Origin: Paragonimus westermani
Lineage: Eukaryota; Platyhelminthes; Trematoda; Plagiorchiida; Troglotrematidae
Length of the DNA stretch: 64,000 bases
Assembly (NCBI GenBank): GCA_008508345.1
Contig: QNGE01000928.1
Location: 36,404 to 100,403 of the forward strand
Reading direction: 5' to 3'
Below, in pieces: positions 51,798-63,404 of the stretch. The notes beneath the pieces are model-generated. The model saw nothing but the letters and a program-made list of their open reading frames with translations. It did not search any database and had not been told where the DNA came from. Both the position numbers and the translations under genes were made by a program. Numbering within the stretch: position 1 is the first letter of the stretch; every line of letters starts with the position of its first letter.

Positions 51798-51886
51798 AAT
51801 CAATATTTGCACATAATCGGCGGCGAAATTGTGAATAATGATTGCATGCAAAAGGCGAACCTTCTGATTGAAAACGGGAAAATCTT
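51798..51886 (+). CDS. DPYSL: CRMP/dihydropyrimidinase-like gene, exon with start of amidohydrolase fold
   Basis: The 89-nt exon encodes NQYLHIIGGEIVNNDC and ANLLIENGKI. This aligns without gaps to the first beta strands of dihydropyrimidinases and CRMPs (RLLIKGGKIVNDDxxxxADIxxEDGxI). The acceptor is CCAACCCTCAG and the donor GTGAGT; the exon ends after two bases of a Leu codon. As I recall, vertebrate CRMP exon 2 is also 89 bp, which favours this boundary. An alternative start is an in-frame ATG at 51768 (peptide MNSSISSNPQ before the same sequence) with a stop at 51753, which would make this the first exon of a short isoform. Confidence 0.8.
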
Positions 51887-51936
51887 GTGAGTTATTCATT
51901 TTTAATGGCTGTAATCGATAACTTTGGGTACCACAG
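51887..51936 (+). other. 50-bp minimal intron
   Basis: GTGAGT...TACCACAG, phase 2. Splicing joins TT to A to give Leu and restores a continuous CRMP-like alignment. Reading through would meet a TGA immediately after the donor. Confidence 0.8.
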
Positions 51937-52118
51937 ATTCGTTGGGAAGAGATTGGATGTACCGAAAAACATCCCAACCATTGACGCTTCGGATTTATTG
52001 ATCATGCCGGGTGGAATCGATATAGGAACCTACATACAAAATGACACGTTCGATTTCGACGAGAACGGTTATGCTAGCACAATCAAAGAAGCCCTACTTG
52101 GGGGGACAACAACGTTAG
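51937..52118 (+). CDS. DPYSL: CRMP/dihydropyrimidinase-like gene, exon with the degenerate metal-ligand loop
   Basis: The exon encodes FVGKRLDVPKNIPTIDASD, then LLIMPGGIDIGTYIQND and IKEALLGGTTTL. It matches the family segment IGxNLxVPxGVxTIxAxxxxVxPGGIDxHTxxQ..AALxGGTTMI. Active enzymes have HTH after GGID/P for zinc; here the residues are G-T-Y, so both histidines are missing (CRMP1-type proteins have NTY). The donor TTAG|GTGAGT leaves one base, G, for the next exon, which starts in phase 1. In metazoans CRMPs act in cytosolic tetramers that bind tubulin and the cytoskeleton; that role here is inference. Confidence 0.85.
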
Positions 52119-53900
52119 GTGAGTGCGCTCCGTGGTGTCGAATGTTACATTTGATCATCGTCCTCACCCTCAAAAAAGTAACAGAGAAACCGGATTGACC
52201 AAGCCATCTTGGTCGTTATGGTATGTAGACAGATCGTTTAACCACAGTACCGAATACATTACATGTTTATAATAAGATGGCGCTGGAATAATGTGCTAGC
52301 TCACCGTAATGAAACTTTACACAGAAATAGAGCTTCTACAAACATCTCACCCAATTTCAAATTTCCCTATTGGCAAATCGATGTTGTTTGCTTTAACATA
52401 CGCGGTAGTAATGAGAATTCGGAGATTTCTGTTAACGACCCCTCGCAATTACACGCACAACTTTACAAGTCAGATGGAATCTCAAATGATAAATTTTGGA
52501 GGAAAACGCTAGAGTCTGATATATCTTCTACCGAGGTCCATCTGTAGGGCATGTTCTCAGCTGGCGAGCACTTCTTCGTTCTCCACTGGAGCGTGTTTAT
52601 CAATACTTCGTAAATTTCACATACATTAGAATCATCTTCAACAATATGTTAATGCTTGGCACTAGCAATTAGTTATCGTACAGCCATGGTGGATTATAAA
52701 GTTTAAAGAATAAACATCGAAGCTGGATCACACACAAACCATAAAATTTTACATCTCAGCTCAAACAAATAATCACTTAAGCGCCTACATGTACATAAAG
52801 GCAAGACAACATGTAAATGACAATCTCCTGATGGTTTTCGCTGTGAATTATTATTACTAGTTCACAAATAACATCAAACATTCCCGTTACCGAATCCACA
52901 CAAGTGCCATCACAATTGAGGTTCTCAGTCAAAGTATTTGTGGGCTGAACGTCTCAATTAAAACACCGCAGTGTTAAGGCCACATCAGACTGAGTAAAAA
53001 CTGTAGCCGGGATTTACGTGCACTCTGTTCATGTACTTAAACGGTCACAGTGTATACGTGCTGTCTGTCAAGATTAGCATAGTCTAAAGTTCATAAATGC
53101 AGTGGTTCCGGTGTACATAACACTTTTCTGGAAACATCCATTTAACCTGCTCCTAGTTTGTTAAATGTGCCTATACCTGGTGGTGGCCGCTTTCTGTTCC
53201 AGGGCATGGCATGCACCATCTACCGCCCGCGATATAAGTTGTGACCAGCATAACATCACGCCGAACATTAATATTTCATTGCTCGACCAACACAGACTCT
53301 TTCTTGAGCCTCAGACGCCGTTTAAGCTTGTCACCTTTAGTGTTTGAACACCTAAGCAGATAAGTCAGCAAACACATTTTGCAAGCGAACTGGAGGCCAT
53401 CGACATAGACATTGTCGCGCTAAAATATGCGCGCAAAGTGTGGATTTTCCTGAAAACCACATGCTTAAACCGGTGAACTAACCTCTGTTAGGGTTGTCTT
53501 AACCGCAGTAGTAAAAAAAGCGCTGATCGACTAGATATCTTCTAACAATAATCTTTACGCTCTCAGACTTAATGTGCGGTTTACTAACCGAGGAGCGTCC
53601 ATCACAAACACTGTATGTTCTCTGTTACAGCATATTTTTTCACACACCGTAGTCCAGACACAATCAAAGATGATTCCTGTCACCATTTCACTAATCATCT
53701 ACACAGAGCACGGTACAAGGACACTGCTGTATCCGCTGGAGATTTGAAAGCCCCAGTAAGCAGTCTAAGTGCTGGAGGGCAAGAATTAGGTGGCCGACAT
53801 TCTTATGGTTCACAACAGTGAAGGTCTGTTCGAACCAGGTGTTGATAACTATATGTTCCTGATGAGTCTTAATTATCGGTGTTCTCCGCATCAACGCGTC
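52119..53900 (+). other. Start of the 10.4-kb intron 3, nothing recognised
   Basis: AT-rich sequence after the donor GTGAGT. The short frames show no domain; a LINE begins near 53.9 kb. Confidence 0.4.
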
Positions 53901-55640
53901 ATTTAACAACCTCCATCGCCAAGTCAACTACAAACATGAATTACCTGTACAGCTGCCAACTATCGACACCATGGCTGTTTCCAAGACAGCAGATCAAACT
54001 GGGGCACCTACATGGATTCCGACCATACACTGGTATATGTGTCAAGCTTGCTCTGCGTTTTAGTCGGAGAACACTTCATCCTCAGAAGTAAACTGAGGTA
54101 TTCAATCTTACGGGAGCACAAGCATTATTGTCTGTTACCCAAATTCATCTCCAACCTTGAGGAACATGTGATCACTCAGACCTCGATGCACACCAGAATA
54201 TCCCATCCGACAGCGGATATCATCCAGTTTGTAAGACAGTTCGATTGGAATTACGGGGGGCTCCTGAGTGAGGATCGTGAGGTTAGGACAAAAACGTCAC
54301 CGAGCTAGAATAAGCCGCTGTTGCTATGATTCCTTGTAAACTTTTCCATCTTTCCCGAACAACAGGTAGCAGAGAGCCAGATGTGCATGAAGTAGTTTGT
54401 GAAACCAATGGTGAGCCTACTCATAACCTGCAACGACGCTCAGGAGGCTGGGCCAGGCATTTCCAACGGCATTTCAGCTGGCCACCCGCGTCATTGATTA
54501 TGCCTTCAGGCTCTGCTTGTTTTCCGTAACTCGCTTGCATTTATCCGCCCTCGGAAGTAGGAGTTTCTTTTGAGGTCGAGTTTCTGAAAAGCTACAAGGC
54601 ACCGGGCTCAGACGAACCCCCTGGTACTCTTTTTAGATGGAGATCCGGCCTTAGTTAAACAGCTGAAGGCTCTGTTCCAGAAACTCTGGATCAGTGAAAA
54701 TGTTCCAAATGACTGGAGGTTAGCTACAATCGCCCCAGTTTTTAAAAATGGCCTAAGCACTCCGCGTGCAACTAATGGAGAGGTTAGCCTGATTCCTGTT
54801 GTGTAGAAGTCGCTCGCAGCCATGGTACTTCGTAGACCGAGCGGAATGTTCGAAGAAGATGTTTATGAGGAACCAGCTAGGTTTCATCCTGGCTATCGCT
54901 GCACTGATCACACCTTCACACCTCGCCAGTTACTTGGTCTCCACCATCTATATAACAGACTAACATTCGTTATCTTTTTAGACATCAAATGGACCTTCGA
55001 TTCGGCTGAAAGAGTTGCATTCCATGACTGTCTATCGAGAAACTGTGTTTGAGAATTATGTGAACATCGTGGAATTAGTTTGCCCTCAGACCTATGGCTG
55101 GATTAGGGTTTGTAGCAGTGTATCATCGATCGTAAACACCTCAAGTGGTGCGCAACAAGAGTGTTCAACCTCTTCTTTTCTATTCAACTTTACAGTAGGC
55201 AGTATCATAGAACGGCTCTTTGGGAATTATGTCGTCGCCGGTGTAATGTCTAATGGGAAAACGAACCGTGCAGCTAAGGCTCGGACGGCGTCAGCCAACT
55301 TACACCATCAGCGTACGTTGGTATCAACTCATTTTTTGTGTGAAGGACCTAGTGCATAATGTGGTCGTATCGCACGCTTGCAAAACCTGGTTCATTCGAG
55401 CGGAGGATTTGCAGAGTGTCTGTTTTCGATTCTTGGTCACACTGAAACACTAACAGAGTGGTGAAATTGTTTACAATGTCATCAGGACGGACAGATTGTG
55501 TCAACTCGTGGGCATACTAATCTTGTTTCACAGGCTTCGTTGACTCGGATGGATTTTACGAATGACAGCTCTGTTTTGATTGCCAGTGACGGGTTAAGTT
55601 GGAGGTGAAAGCCTCTTTTCTAGTGTGGTTATTTGGATCT
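53901..55640 (+). pseudogene. Non-LTR retrotransposon relic (endonuclease end, RT, C-terminus)
   Basis: LINE pieces lie in order on the + strand with frameshifts. An endonuclease end has VKLALRFSRRTLHPQK (about 54040-54090). The pre-RT linker has TTGSREPDVHEVVCETNGEP (54360-54420). The RT start reads DGDPALVKQLKALFQKLW, then NDWRLATIAPVFKNG (54636-54755). The fingers read FHPGYRCTDHTFTPRQLL and the A motif reads FLDIKWTFDSAERV (54880-55015). The B region reads SSGAQQECSTSSFLFNF (55140-55190). The C-terminal HACKTWFIRAEDLQSVC lies at 55370-55425. The palm Asp of motif A persists but QGCP is QECS and YADD is missing. It lies in the same orientation as the host gene, inside intron 3, and resembles the relic at 9-10 kb. 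Confidence 0.85.
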
Positions 55641-58429
55641 AGGGTATGATAATACCGAAACTGAAGCTTGCTTCAATACGACGTCCCCGTGTTACTTGTT
55701 AGGGTCTAAAGGGTGATGAATGCCTCTAATTGAGAACGCTGTCTGCTACAAATTTCCTTTTTCACATATGATTTGACAAACCTGCCACTTCATATGATCT
55801 TTTTAATTTTATATATATATATACTACGTTATGTCTCGTCCACGCCTTTCCCAGATGGACAATATAACAGCTCCACGTATCAGGTTTCTGAATGTTCATT
55901 TCCTACACAGGTGTTAGCCCGTCCACGGACTCCAAACCGTATACGTTGTTTTGACCAAATTCTTCCTAATCGCTCAAAATGCCTTTTTTCACGGAAGATA
56001 ATAAGCTTGATTCATTTTTGTATTGGTTTGGCTCGCCATTGCAACTCGCTGTCAAATCGTGACTATCTTGTTATCCTGACTGAGAAAAACCAAAACTGAT
56101 GTGACAAACCGCTTTGATGACAGACGAACTCCACTAAGGTAGTAACGTTTTAAGACCTTCAACAGTTGATAGCGCAAATCCACGAATATTAGGGAACCTC
56201 CTGTCGGGAGCATTCACTCACTTTGGAAATTCACAATTTAGAATGCAACAGGAATAAGTCACAAAATTTTTCCAGGAAGCGGTAGTAAGCTAGGTGAAGA
56301 AATTCGTCTACGATCCATCATTAGGCTTGGCCTTCAAGATGGGGCTCAGGCAGTAAAATGGCAACTTTTAAACCGGTTCTGGCAGGTAGATTGTGGTCTA
56401 GTAAGCCAGATCGCTGCTGAGAGGATCAAGTAGGGCAGAACACGAAGGATTTATCAGTTTCATTTTGCCCTAAGACACTGTAAATCTACAGATTGATAGA
56501 ACTACGAGAATCTGGCTCAAAATGTCCGGTGAGCAGTCCTCATTGTTTAGTGCTCGATATCGAGGCCTGAAAATGGTGATGAATGACGTCGACAAACTCA
56601 TAATATATGTAGAAATAGTGAGTTGAGGTTGAACTCACTTCAAACTTTTTAGCACGAACAATCAGTAGTTCAAGCACGTAATCGTCTTCTGTTGATCCCA
56701 GTCACTTGAGGGAACACACTTCCGGAGATGAAAATTCACCAGAATCAAGTAGAAGCCAGATATAACGCTCCAGATAGTTCAAACGTGAGTACAGTGCCTA
56801 GTCCCCAGTTAACATGCCACGACCCTAGTAAAGTAGTCACTCTGAAACTTTCTGGCTCCGTACTTCCGCTTTCGTCCTGCAACTCAATCATGAAACAAAA
56901 GAACCATTGCCACAGATTATCGCCTACAGTGTGATGTTGTATGAAGTGTTGTCCATTCGTCCGTTCTTTCATAATGGCCGTGAGACTGAACAAACCAGTG
57001 AGATCGCCGCTCGCTTCAATGGTGAAGTGGACCATTCCGGAAAAAGGGGGAAATATCCAGGAAAAACGGGAAAAGCGAATAGAATAAGGTTTACTAGAAT
57101 AACTAGATGCTTGTGTATTGTTACCAGTGGAACACCAACGTCTAGGGTAGCGTTTCTAATTCTAAAGCTGAGTGGTCACAATGTACATAACCGAGCAGAC
57201 GCTCACATACTTTACTTATCTGAACAACCAGAATTTTTAACCACTTCGTTGATTGAACGTTCACTCTTTTTGTCCAGCTTTCAGTGGCCTCAGCACACAG
57301 TGCCCGGCAAGAAAAACATTGAGCTGACATGCACGGTGAATGACCGGGTTATCGCAAGTTATACATGTTTATTTTAAAATCAACTGAAAGTATGTTTCCA
57401 GAAATAAGCACTAAGGTCCTATCACGCTGTACACTAGAATAGCTCGATTTACGTGAACTAAGTGGTAAAGACAATCAATATCTGCTGATATCTTCGTTGC
57501 GAATAGATCACGTCTCCGAATTATAAGGCAAAACATATACAACCATTATGTACCCTTCAATTCAGTGATAACCGGACTCCATTTGAGCACCACGGATGGT
57601 GGAGACAACACGTACCTTTGCTTTCTCGCTGGTATTTCATCAACAATCTTACAAGCTGAAAAAGTGGTACTATCCACGTACATAATTCGACTAGTAACCT
57701 TAAGAGATTTACCTGCAAGCAGGAAGATGGGAACTTGAACTCTTCAGTCATGGATAATTTAAAGGTACGAAACACATTCCATACAGATCATCTTGATCAT
57801 TTGTCATGTTCAGCGTGGCTTTACTCCTTTACAAAAGGGCTAGACAACACGGTATCGTTCAAAATCACCGGACTCATTGAGTGCACTCTCTAGAATTCAA
57901 GTAGTCACAAAAATGAACAGAATGTAATAGACTGGACTGTAAGCAATGAACACTTGGGACGATTGTCTATGAATGCTCGTCTTGAATGCACAACCAGCAA
58001 ACAACGATCTTAAATGACTCGTGTATTTATCTGGAAAACCCTTAAAAGGAGACAGCTCCAACGAATACAATATTGTGGTTAGCAAGATAGTTTCACAACC
58101 ATTAGGAACTATAAATCCCGGTTCTAACAGAGAACAGGCCCCAATATGATCAAAACTCGAGTTTGGTTCTTTCTAAGTGAGATAACCGAGGAAAATGGCC
58201 GAGTGCCAATGCTGTCATCAACCAAAGGTGATGTTCAATCTCACAAGTGGGTTTGAGTCACAAAAAATAATAAGACAGCTAGCAGAAGAGTTAGAGAATA
58301 GTTACAATGGATACCGATTTCGAAAACATCTACTGACTCAGTTTTATGTTTGATTCAAGAGAACGAAGACTGAGTGTTTGTAGGAGTCGGGCTACATAAT
58401 GAGTAACAGAGGAATGATGAGACCGGATG
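55641..58429. other. Intron 3 continued, nothing firmly recognised
   Basis: Contains a short (TA)n near 55812-55827 and the 156-codon + frame 56907-57377, which has no recognisable domain and no splice logic. No other features were seen. Confidence 0.35.
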
Positions 58430-59200
58430 CTTGCAACTAGATGTTTTTACTGGGGTATAATGTACGACGTAGAAATATCTTCAGCTAGATCCAAATATAG
58501 GATGGGTTGCATCTGGTGGGATTGTTAGCAGAAAATGTTCGCGCTTTATGAAACGATCAGAATCAACAAAATTAACAAATCGTTTACTGGGAATGTCACT
58601 GTAATAGGATCGATGCTTTGGGGACCTGGTGACAAGTATGGAGTCATTCGACAAAACAAAGAAAGCAGCTGGCGAATAGCGTATTCTGGGGAGCAGCAAA
58701 CAGACTGATGAATTGGTATTGATATGTTCGCCGAGCTTGGCACTTAGGTTGCAAACGTTTTATCACCAGGCGAGGTGACATCACCAGTGCGTAAGTGTTT
58801 CAGCGTATATTTTGAATGTGAAGATTGGTCGATGCCTGCTCTTATATAGGAGAGTGAGTTGACCTACTAGCCTGGATTCTGGTTGGTCGCTTTCCGTCGT
58901 ATTTGACCTCTGGTCCGACCCACCATTGGTTTATTTTTTGTCTTATCAGATCAAGTTGCTCTGTTTGGGTTTACCGGTATATGGGCTCGATAGCGTTTAC
59001 GTCTCCTCAAATCCTTGATTCGCATTGGCTCGTAGATTTTGTCTAGCTCGATGTGTTTGTTTATTGAACCGGTTGGTGAATACCAAGCTTCGAGAAATTC
59101 TCTTGCATGTTTGGTATTGGCCTGGGTAAGGATTTCTGCGGTGTTCAAGTTGAAGGTGTGTCCAGTTTCATCCTCGTAGACGAGCTACACACAACACCAT
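58430..59200 (-). mobile_element. Penelope-like retroelement 3' end
   Basis: On the minus strand an open segment ending at 58951 reads YEDETGHTFNLNTAEIL, ANTKHAREFLEAWYS, INKHIELDKIYEPMRIKDL. This is like the region after the GIY-YIG endonuclease in Penelope-like elements and trematode GIY-YIG retroelements. About 140 bp further on is a hammerhead-like fold (58797-58741), then AAGCTCGGCGAACATATC. Upstream RT was not found, so this is a 5'-truncated copy. The family call rests on motif recall; a LINE tail is the alternative. It lies antisense inside intron 3. Confidence 0.55.
58741..58797 (-). ncRNA. Degenerate hammerhead-ribozyme-like motif
   Basis: Minus-strand layout: stem I CACTTA (58797-58792) pairs with TAAGTG (58746-58741). 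The core CTGGTGA (58787-58781) stands for CTGATGA. Stem II TGTCACC/GGTGATA (58780-58774 with 58767-58761, one G-T pair) closes a 6-nt loop. AAACG (58760-58756) stands for GAAAC, and a weak GTT/AAC stem III follows. Penelope-like elements are known to carry type I hammerheads. Two core positions are changed, so activity is unlikely. Confidence 0.4.
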
Positions 59201-60719
59201 CACTGTTCCCAACCATCAGACTGATGAATCAACTGACCAGAAGGTGTGGAATGTAGAGAAAATTTAAACATCGGACATACCAGGGTTTGAGGAATTTTTG
59301 AAAACAATATTAACACAAAATGACCATCTCATGTTGTTACTCGGAGTCAGTTGCCAGAAAGAAGTCCAAATAGAGGTTTATCCTTTAGGTGATGTGAGGG
59401 GCATGCGACAGAAATTTTCTCATGTTGATCCTCTTTCATAAACGAAAACAGTTTATCAACAAATCTTGATATGTTGTGTGACAAACTGCGTAACTCTGAC
59501 CAAACTGACAGTACAGTTAAACAGTCCAACAGAGTGGGAAGAAGTGATTTGGATGTTTAATGTCCAACATCACATCATTTACGTAGTGGACTAAAAAAAT
59601 GTGATGGTGGGCGAGCACAGATACAATATGAAGTGATGATATGGACAAAGACAGGATCGCGTCTTGTAGAGCACGAGAATGAATGTTGTGTGAAGATGGG
59701 CGCTGAACACTATATTTAGTAAGTTGGTTTTGATTTTTAAACAAACCGCATAAACGCGGGACATTCGAAGTTTAAATGTCAGATTGTTCGTGAATGTGCA
59801 GTCATCTCCCTCTGTCAGTTCTCTATCGCTACAGTATAAGAAACCTCGCCGAATGGCTCTTGATTTTCCATCGAGTGATGACAGAGTGGACTAAAGTGGA
59901 CAAACAAAAGCACCAGTGGTTGAGCGTGCATGATATTGGACGAAATTTGGCTATTCGCTTTTGGATATTGGAGTGACTCATACCGTCTCTTAACACTGTA
60001 GGAAGCACTAGGTAAACAAATTAGCCGGAAGGTTGGGCATAAAAAGTCAACGTATTCTCTAAAGAGGATCGGGTATAAGCTACCAGACCGGCTGATTGTG
60101 TAGAATTTCAACCAGATAAGCTCTTCAAAAACGACCGAGATATGGAGTGGAGTAGCCGAATTAGTGGAAAAACATCTTGGGAGATGGGAGGGAATTATTC
60201 GTTATCCTGTTGAAGTTAAGTTTGAGCACTCGGACGTCAACAACCGGTTTCTTTGTAAGATAATTTAATCCAAGCAGCCTTTTGATTCTCCCTATCTCGC
60301 GGCAGCTTTTGCCGCCCAGCAATGTGTTGATGCATATTGAGTTCAAACGAATTAACTCACATGACCAAGTGAAGTGAATTATCCTTGACGGCACTTTTTG
60401 TGCCGAATCTACGATTGCTTGATTGATGTAGTCACCTGACCACCTTGAAACGCCTACGAATTCGTGGAATTCACAGAACATTTTCAGATTGGAAGAGGTT
60501 GGGAATGATTCTGTACACACGAATCCGTGCTGGACGGCTTGGAATGAAAAGACAAGTAGGAAGGATGGTTCAGTTTCAGAGGGTGAGCAATAGAAGGATT
60601 GTGGAAGAGAAAGTCGGGGGACAATGAGTGGAATAGAAATTCAATAAGTGCTCGACAAGTATACAACAATCGCACTCTAACACATCGTAAACAACAGCTG
60701 GCTGGCATGGTTAGCTGGA
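59201..60719. other. Intron 3 continued, nothing recognised
   Basis: Several 60-119-codon minus frames (for example 60520-60161) have no domains that I can name. They may be upstream debris of the Penelope-like copy. Confidence 0.35.
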
Positions 60720-61110
60720 GGCCAAAGTCACCTTCATTTTACAGCAATGACGCTGATAATTAAGTCGCCGGAATACTCGATTTGGTGTTCCGAATATGTG
60801 CGTCAAGTCTGTGCGTGAATTCAACTACGGGTGACGTAGCTACGATGGACTCGGGTAGGTTGTTCAGGGTTGAGAACACCTGGACACTAAAACAGCCTTA
60901 CTTCGGAAAGTTACGTCTGGGACGAAAGTTCCGCTAGGTACAAATATTTTTCTGTAGAATTGTTAGGGTTGATGAAGAATCCTATATACCACAATCAACC
61001 TCTATTGAGAAATGTCCCATTTCAGGCAACATGTTTGAGTAAGGCTGAAAGCTTTGTAGGTCTACTTTGAACCTTTATGATGTAAAGACGACAACTTTGA
61101 ATGTTTAGCT
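60720..61110 (-). pseudogene. LINE C-terminal relic (second family)
   Basis: On the minus strand at about 60905-60795 the sequence reads FSVQVFSTLNNLPESIVATS followed by FTHRLDAHIRNT. This is the typical end of CR1-like LINE proteins (FFSxRVxxxWNxLPxxVVxAxSxxxFKxRLDxxL). Upstream, at about 61090-60990, RFKVDLQSF and MLPEMGHFS fit the RRLRGDLI...region loosely. Stops interrupt it. It lies inside intron 3, antisense to the host gene. Confidence 0.6.
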
Positions 61111-62155
61111 CAAGATAGGAGCGCCCTAGCGAACCGAACATACTGGTGAAGCAATCTGAGTGTAAACGCCCGAACGGCCTGATAAGTAATCCAAGTGCTG
61201 AGTTGTCTTTCTTGGCCAATGGCGAAACGTTGGAAGACAGACTAAGGCCATTTGAAGCAGTCTTACACAGGTCGCGTTCGCGTGTAGTAATACCCTGTTT
61301 TCGCCTGTGTGTAAGCTGTACAGCCGAAATGACAATTAGCAGTGTTAAACGAGATCCCAGTGGTATAATCTGTTGAGGTCGCTCCGTAGCTCATCACACT
61401 CAGCCATCTTGTCCACTATAAGTCATATTTTAATGTCATTGGCAGACTGTAACATCGTGAAGTTTTCAGGCGGTGAGATTTTGAACACAACTAGAAAAAA
61501 CAGCGGAGGTTCTGGTGTGAGAACTTGAGACATCGCTGGTCAGACAAAACTACTCTGATACAGCCTCTACCATTTTGAATGTGAAACGGTATTTTTGGAG
61601 GAACCCGATGAATCACAAGTAATCAGTGCTAACGGAGTTTTGAACTCAATTTGCTTAGCCAGTATTTTACAGCTAAAACGACATGCGGTACGCTTGTTTT
61701 CCACTATGCCACCGTTGACCTTACTTCGTCCCATAAGAAGGCCGGCTTCAAAATATCGCTTATTTTGTGTTCTGTTTGCTTATATCCACAAGGATCATTG
61801 GAGGTGTACGGGTCAATGAGAGCTCACAAGGTTTAACAGCATGTGACTCTGTGTTGGATGTTAGGAAAAGGGTGAAACAAGCTCCGACACGATAGATTCG
61901 GAAACGTTCCCAAGATTATACACCTATACCTTAACACCTAAAGAATGTCCATTACAGTTTAGGCGAGTCATCTGGTGCTTCAGTCTCAACGAGACTCGTG
62001 GACGATGGATATTTGCATCAGGCATAGAAGAATGGGACGATTTACTTACACCACCATTAAACTGCTTCTGACATACTACTAATAAACACGGGGAGAGTTG
62101 GATTCCCTTTTGTCGAAGACTCAAAGAGCAACATAGCAATCAGGCATCGGGGTAC
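61111..62155. other. Intron 3 continued, possible LINE upstream debris
   Basis: Minus-strand frames at 61335-61126 and 61219-61022 overlap the LINE tail region but show no clear RT motif. Nothing else was recognised. Confidence 0.3.
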
Positions 62156-62323
62156 TAAGCTTAAGTCTTAAGATGAGACCCAACTGTGAAAAGTCAGGGC
62201 TTCGGCTGGATTCGAACCAGCGACAGACACAGCATGTCTGAACGCGGCAAGCGCTCTACCAGCTGAGCTANGTTGGGTCTCATCTAAATTCATAAATCTG
62301 CCACACTACTTAAGCTTAAGTCT
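62156..62323 (-). mobile_element. tRNA-derived SINE with target-site duplication
   Basis: A 142-bp insert (62169-62310) is flanked by the 13-bp direct repeat TAAGCTTAAGTCT (62156-62168 and 62311-62323). Minus strand: A box TAGCTCAGCTGG (62270-62259), D-arm GCTC/GAGC, B box GGTTCGAATCC (62218-62208), and a perfect T-arm GCTGG/CCAGC. A perfect 13-bp inverted repeat (62172-62184 with 62272-62284) brackets the tRNA-like core. The anticodon region is replaced by a CAGACA/TGTCTG hairpin and the normal acceptor stem does not pair, so it is not a working tRNA. One N lies at 62271. It sits 224 bp before exon 4 of the CRMP-like gene. Confidence 0.7.
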
Positions 62324-62546
62324 GTTGTTAGCTCTTCTCTACTACAGACTGTTCTCACAGTTATGCCGACCACAAGTGAATTAATACCGAGAGCATGATG
62401 GGCTACTCACTTGCGTAACGTGACTGTTGTCATAGTTCAATTTAGCCGCTTCTAGTTTGAGTTCTTCACTGCACTGTTCGTTCATCTCATTTGTCCTATA
62501 CGCACCTTTGCAAATCTGTTGGCCCTTTGTTCCACGTTCTGTTCAG

Positions 62547-62731
62547 TCGATACCGTGATTTGCCCGAGAGGACGCTTACCTGTCGATATGCTGTGCAGGC
62601 AGAAAAATCGGACTAAAAACTGCAAGCTGTGGTGCAACATAGTTTATCGTGTTGGCCTCTTGGAAATTAACGATGCCATTTTGGACCAATTTGAATTACT
62701 GGTGAAGCAACATGATGTGAACTCGTTTCTG
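62547..62731 (+). CDS. DPYSL: CRMP/dihydropyrimidinase-like gene, exon 4
   Basis: The 185-nt exon starts after CCACGTTCTGTTCAG and completes a Val codon (G + TC). It encodes VDTVICPRGRLPVDML, NCKLWCNIVYRVGL and LDQFELLVKQHDVNSFL. This aligns to IDHVVPEPGxSLxxAF, SCCDYSLHVDI and EMEALVKDHGVNSFL with only one residue length difference. The carboxylated Lys of active enzymes (NSFK) is Leu, as in CRMPs, and the His of LHVDI is Asn. It ends CTG|GTAAGT in phase 0. The exon lies 10.4 kb from the previous one, but phase and alignment both continue exactly. Confidence 0.85.
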
Positions 62732-63404
62732 GTAAGTTGGGTGTGACGTGGATGGAACCAGTTACATAGAGACCAATGATACTGCGTTATGCTTTGGCTG
62801 ATAAACAAACGAACGTGGAGGGATCAGGTGTTGCTCCGAACTCACTATGATTCATAATAAGAACCGCTATATTTTTCCTAACAGTCGGTTTGTAGTATTC
62901 ACAGTTTGCATTTCAAATTGGTTTCCTTGAAAAAATTATGTGCTGAACTTGAGGACTATAGTACGGCGCCCAGCAACGTGAATTATTGTAAGGATAAATT
63001 GTAATGAGTACTTTCAAGATTTGTATGCTTGTGTTTATTTCTATTTATATGTTCGTCAAGCTGTCTTGTGGTACAACTTTCATCGATATCTGGGCCGATC
63101 TATCGTTTAAAAAATGCCTACTCCATCATAAGCATACAGAGAGAGCGACGTCAGTGAAAATTTTGAACCCATCCGTTTCTCTCCACAAATCTGAGACGCA
63201 ACTTCTGACACCGTAATCGCACATGCGCTAGGTCACGTGAAATGTCCGTCGACCATGAAATAATGAATTTCACCTATACAACGCATAGTCCCACCACACA
63301 GTGTGTGTATCGATTTCAGACACCGGGTTTGCTCACATCAGTTAGACTGTTAAATAGGCATAGTACCTGTTGCTTTTTATCTCCTTCATATTTCTCTGTT
63401 ACAG
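62732..63404 (+). other. Intron 4 of the CRMP-like gene
   Basis: 673 bp, GTAAGT...TTTCTCTGTTACAG, phase 0. The frame 63004-63216 inside it has no support as an exon. Confidence 0.7.

Noticed and set aside
62156..62323. Functional tRNA gene
   Set aside because: The acceptor stem does not pair, and the anticodon arm is replaced by another hairpin despite good A and B boxes.
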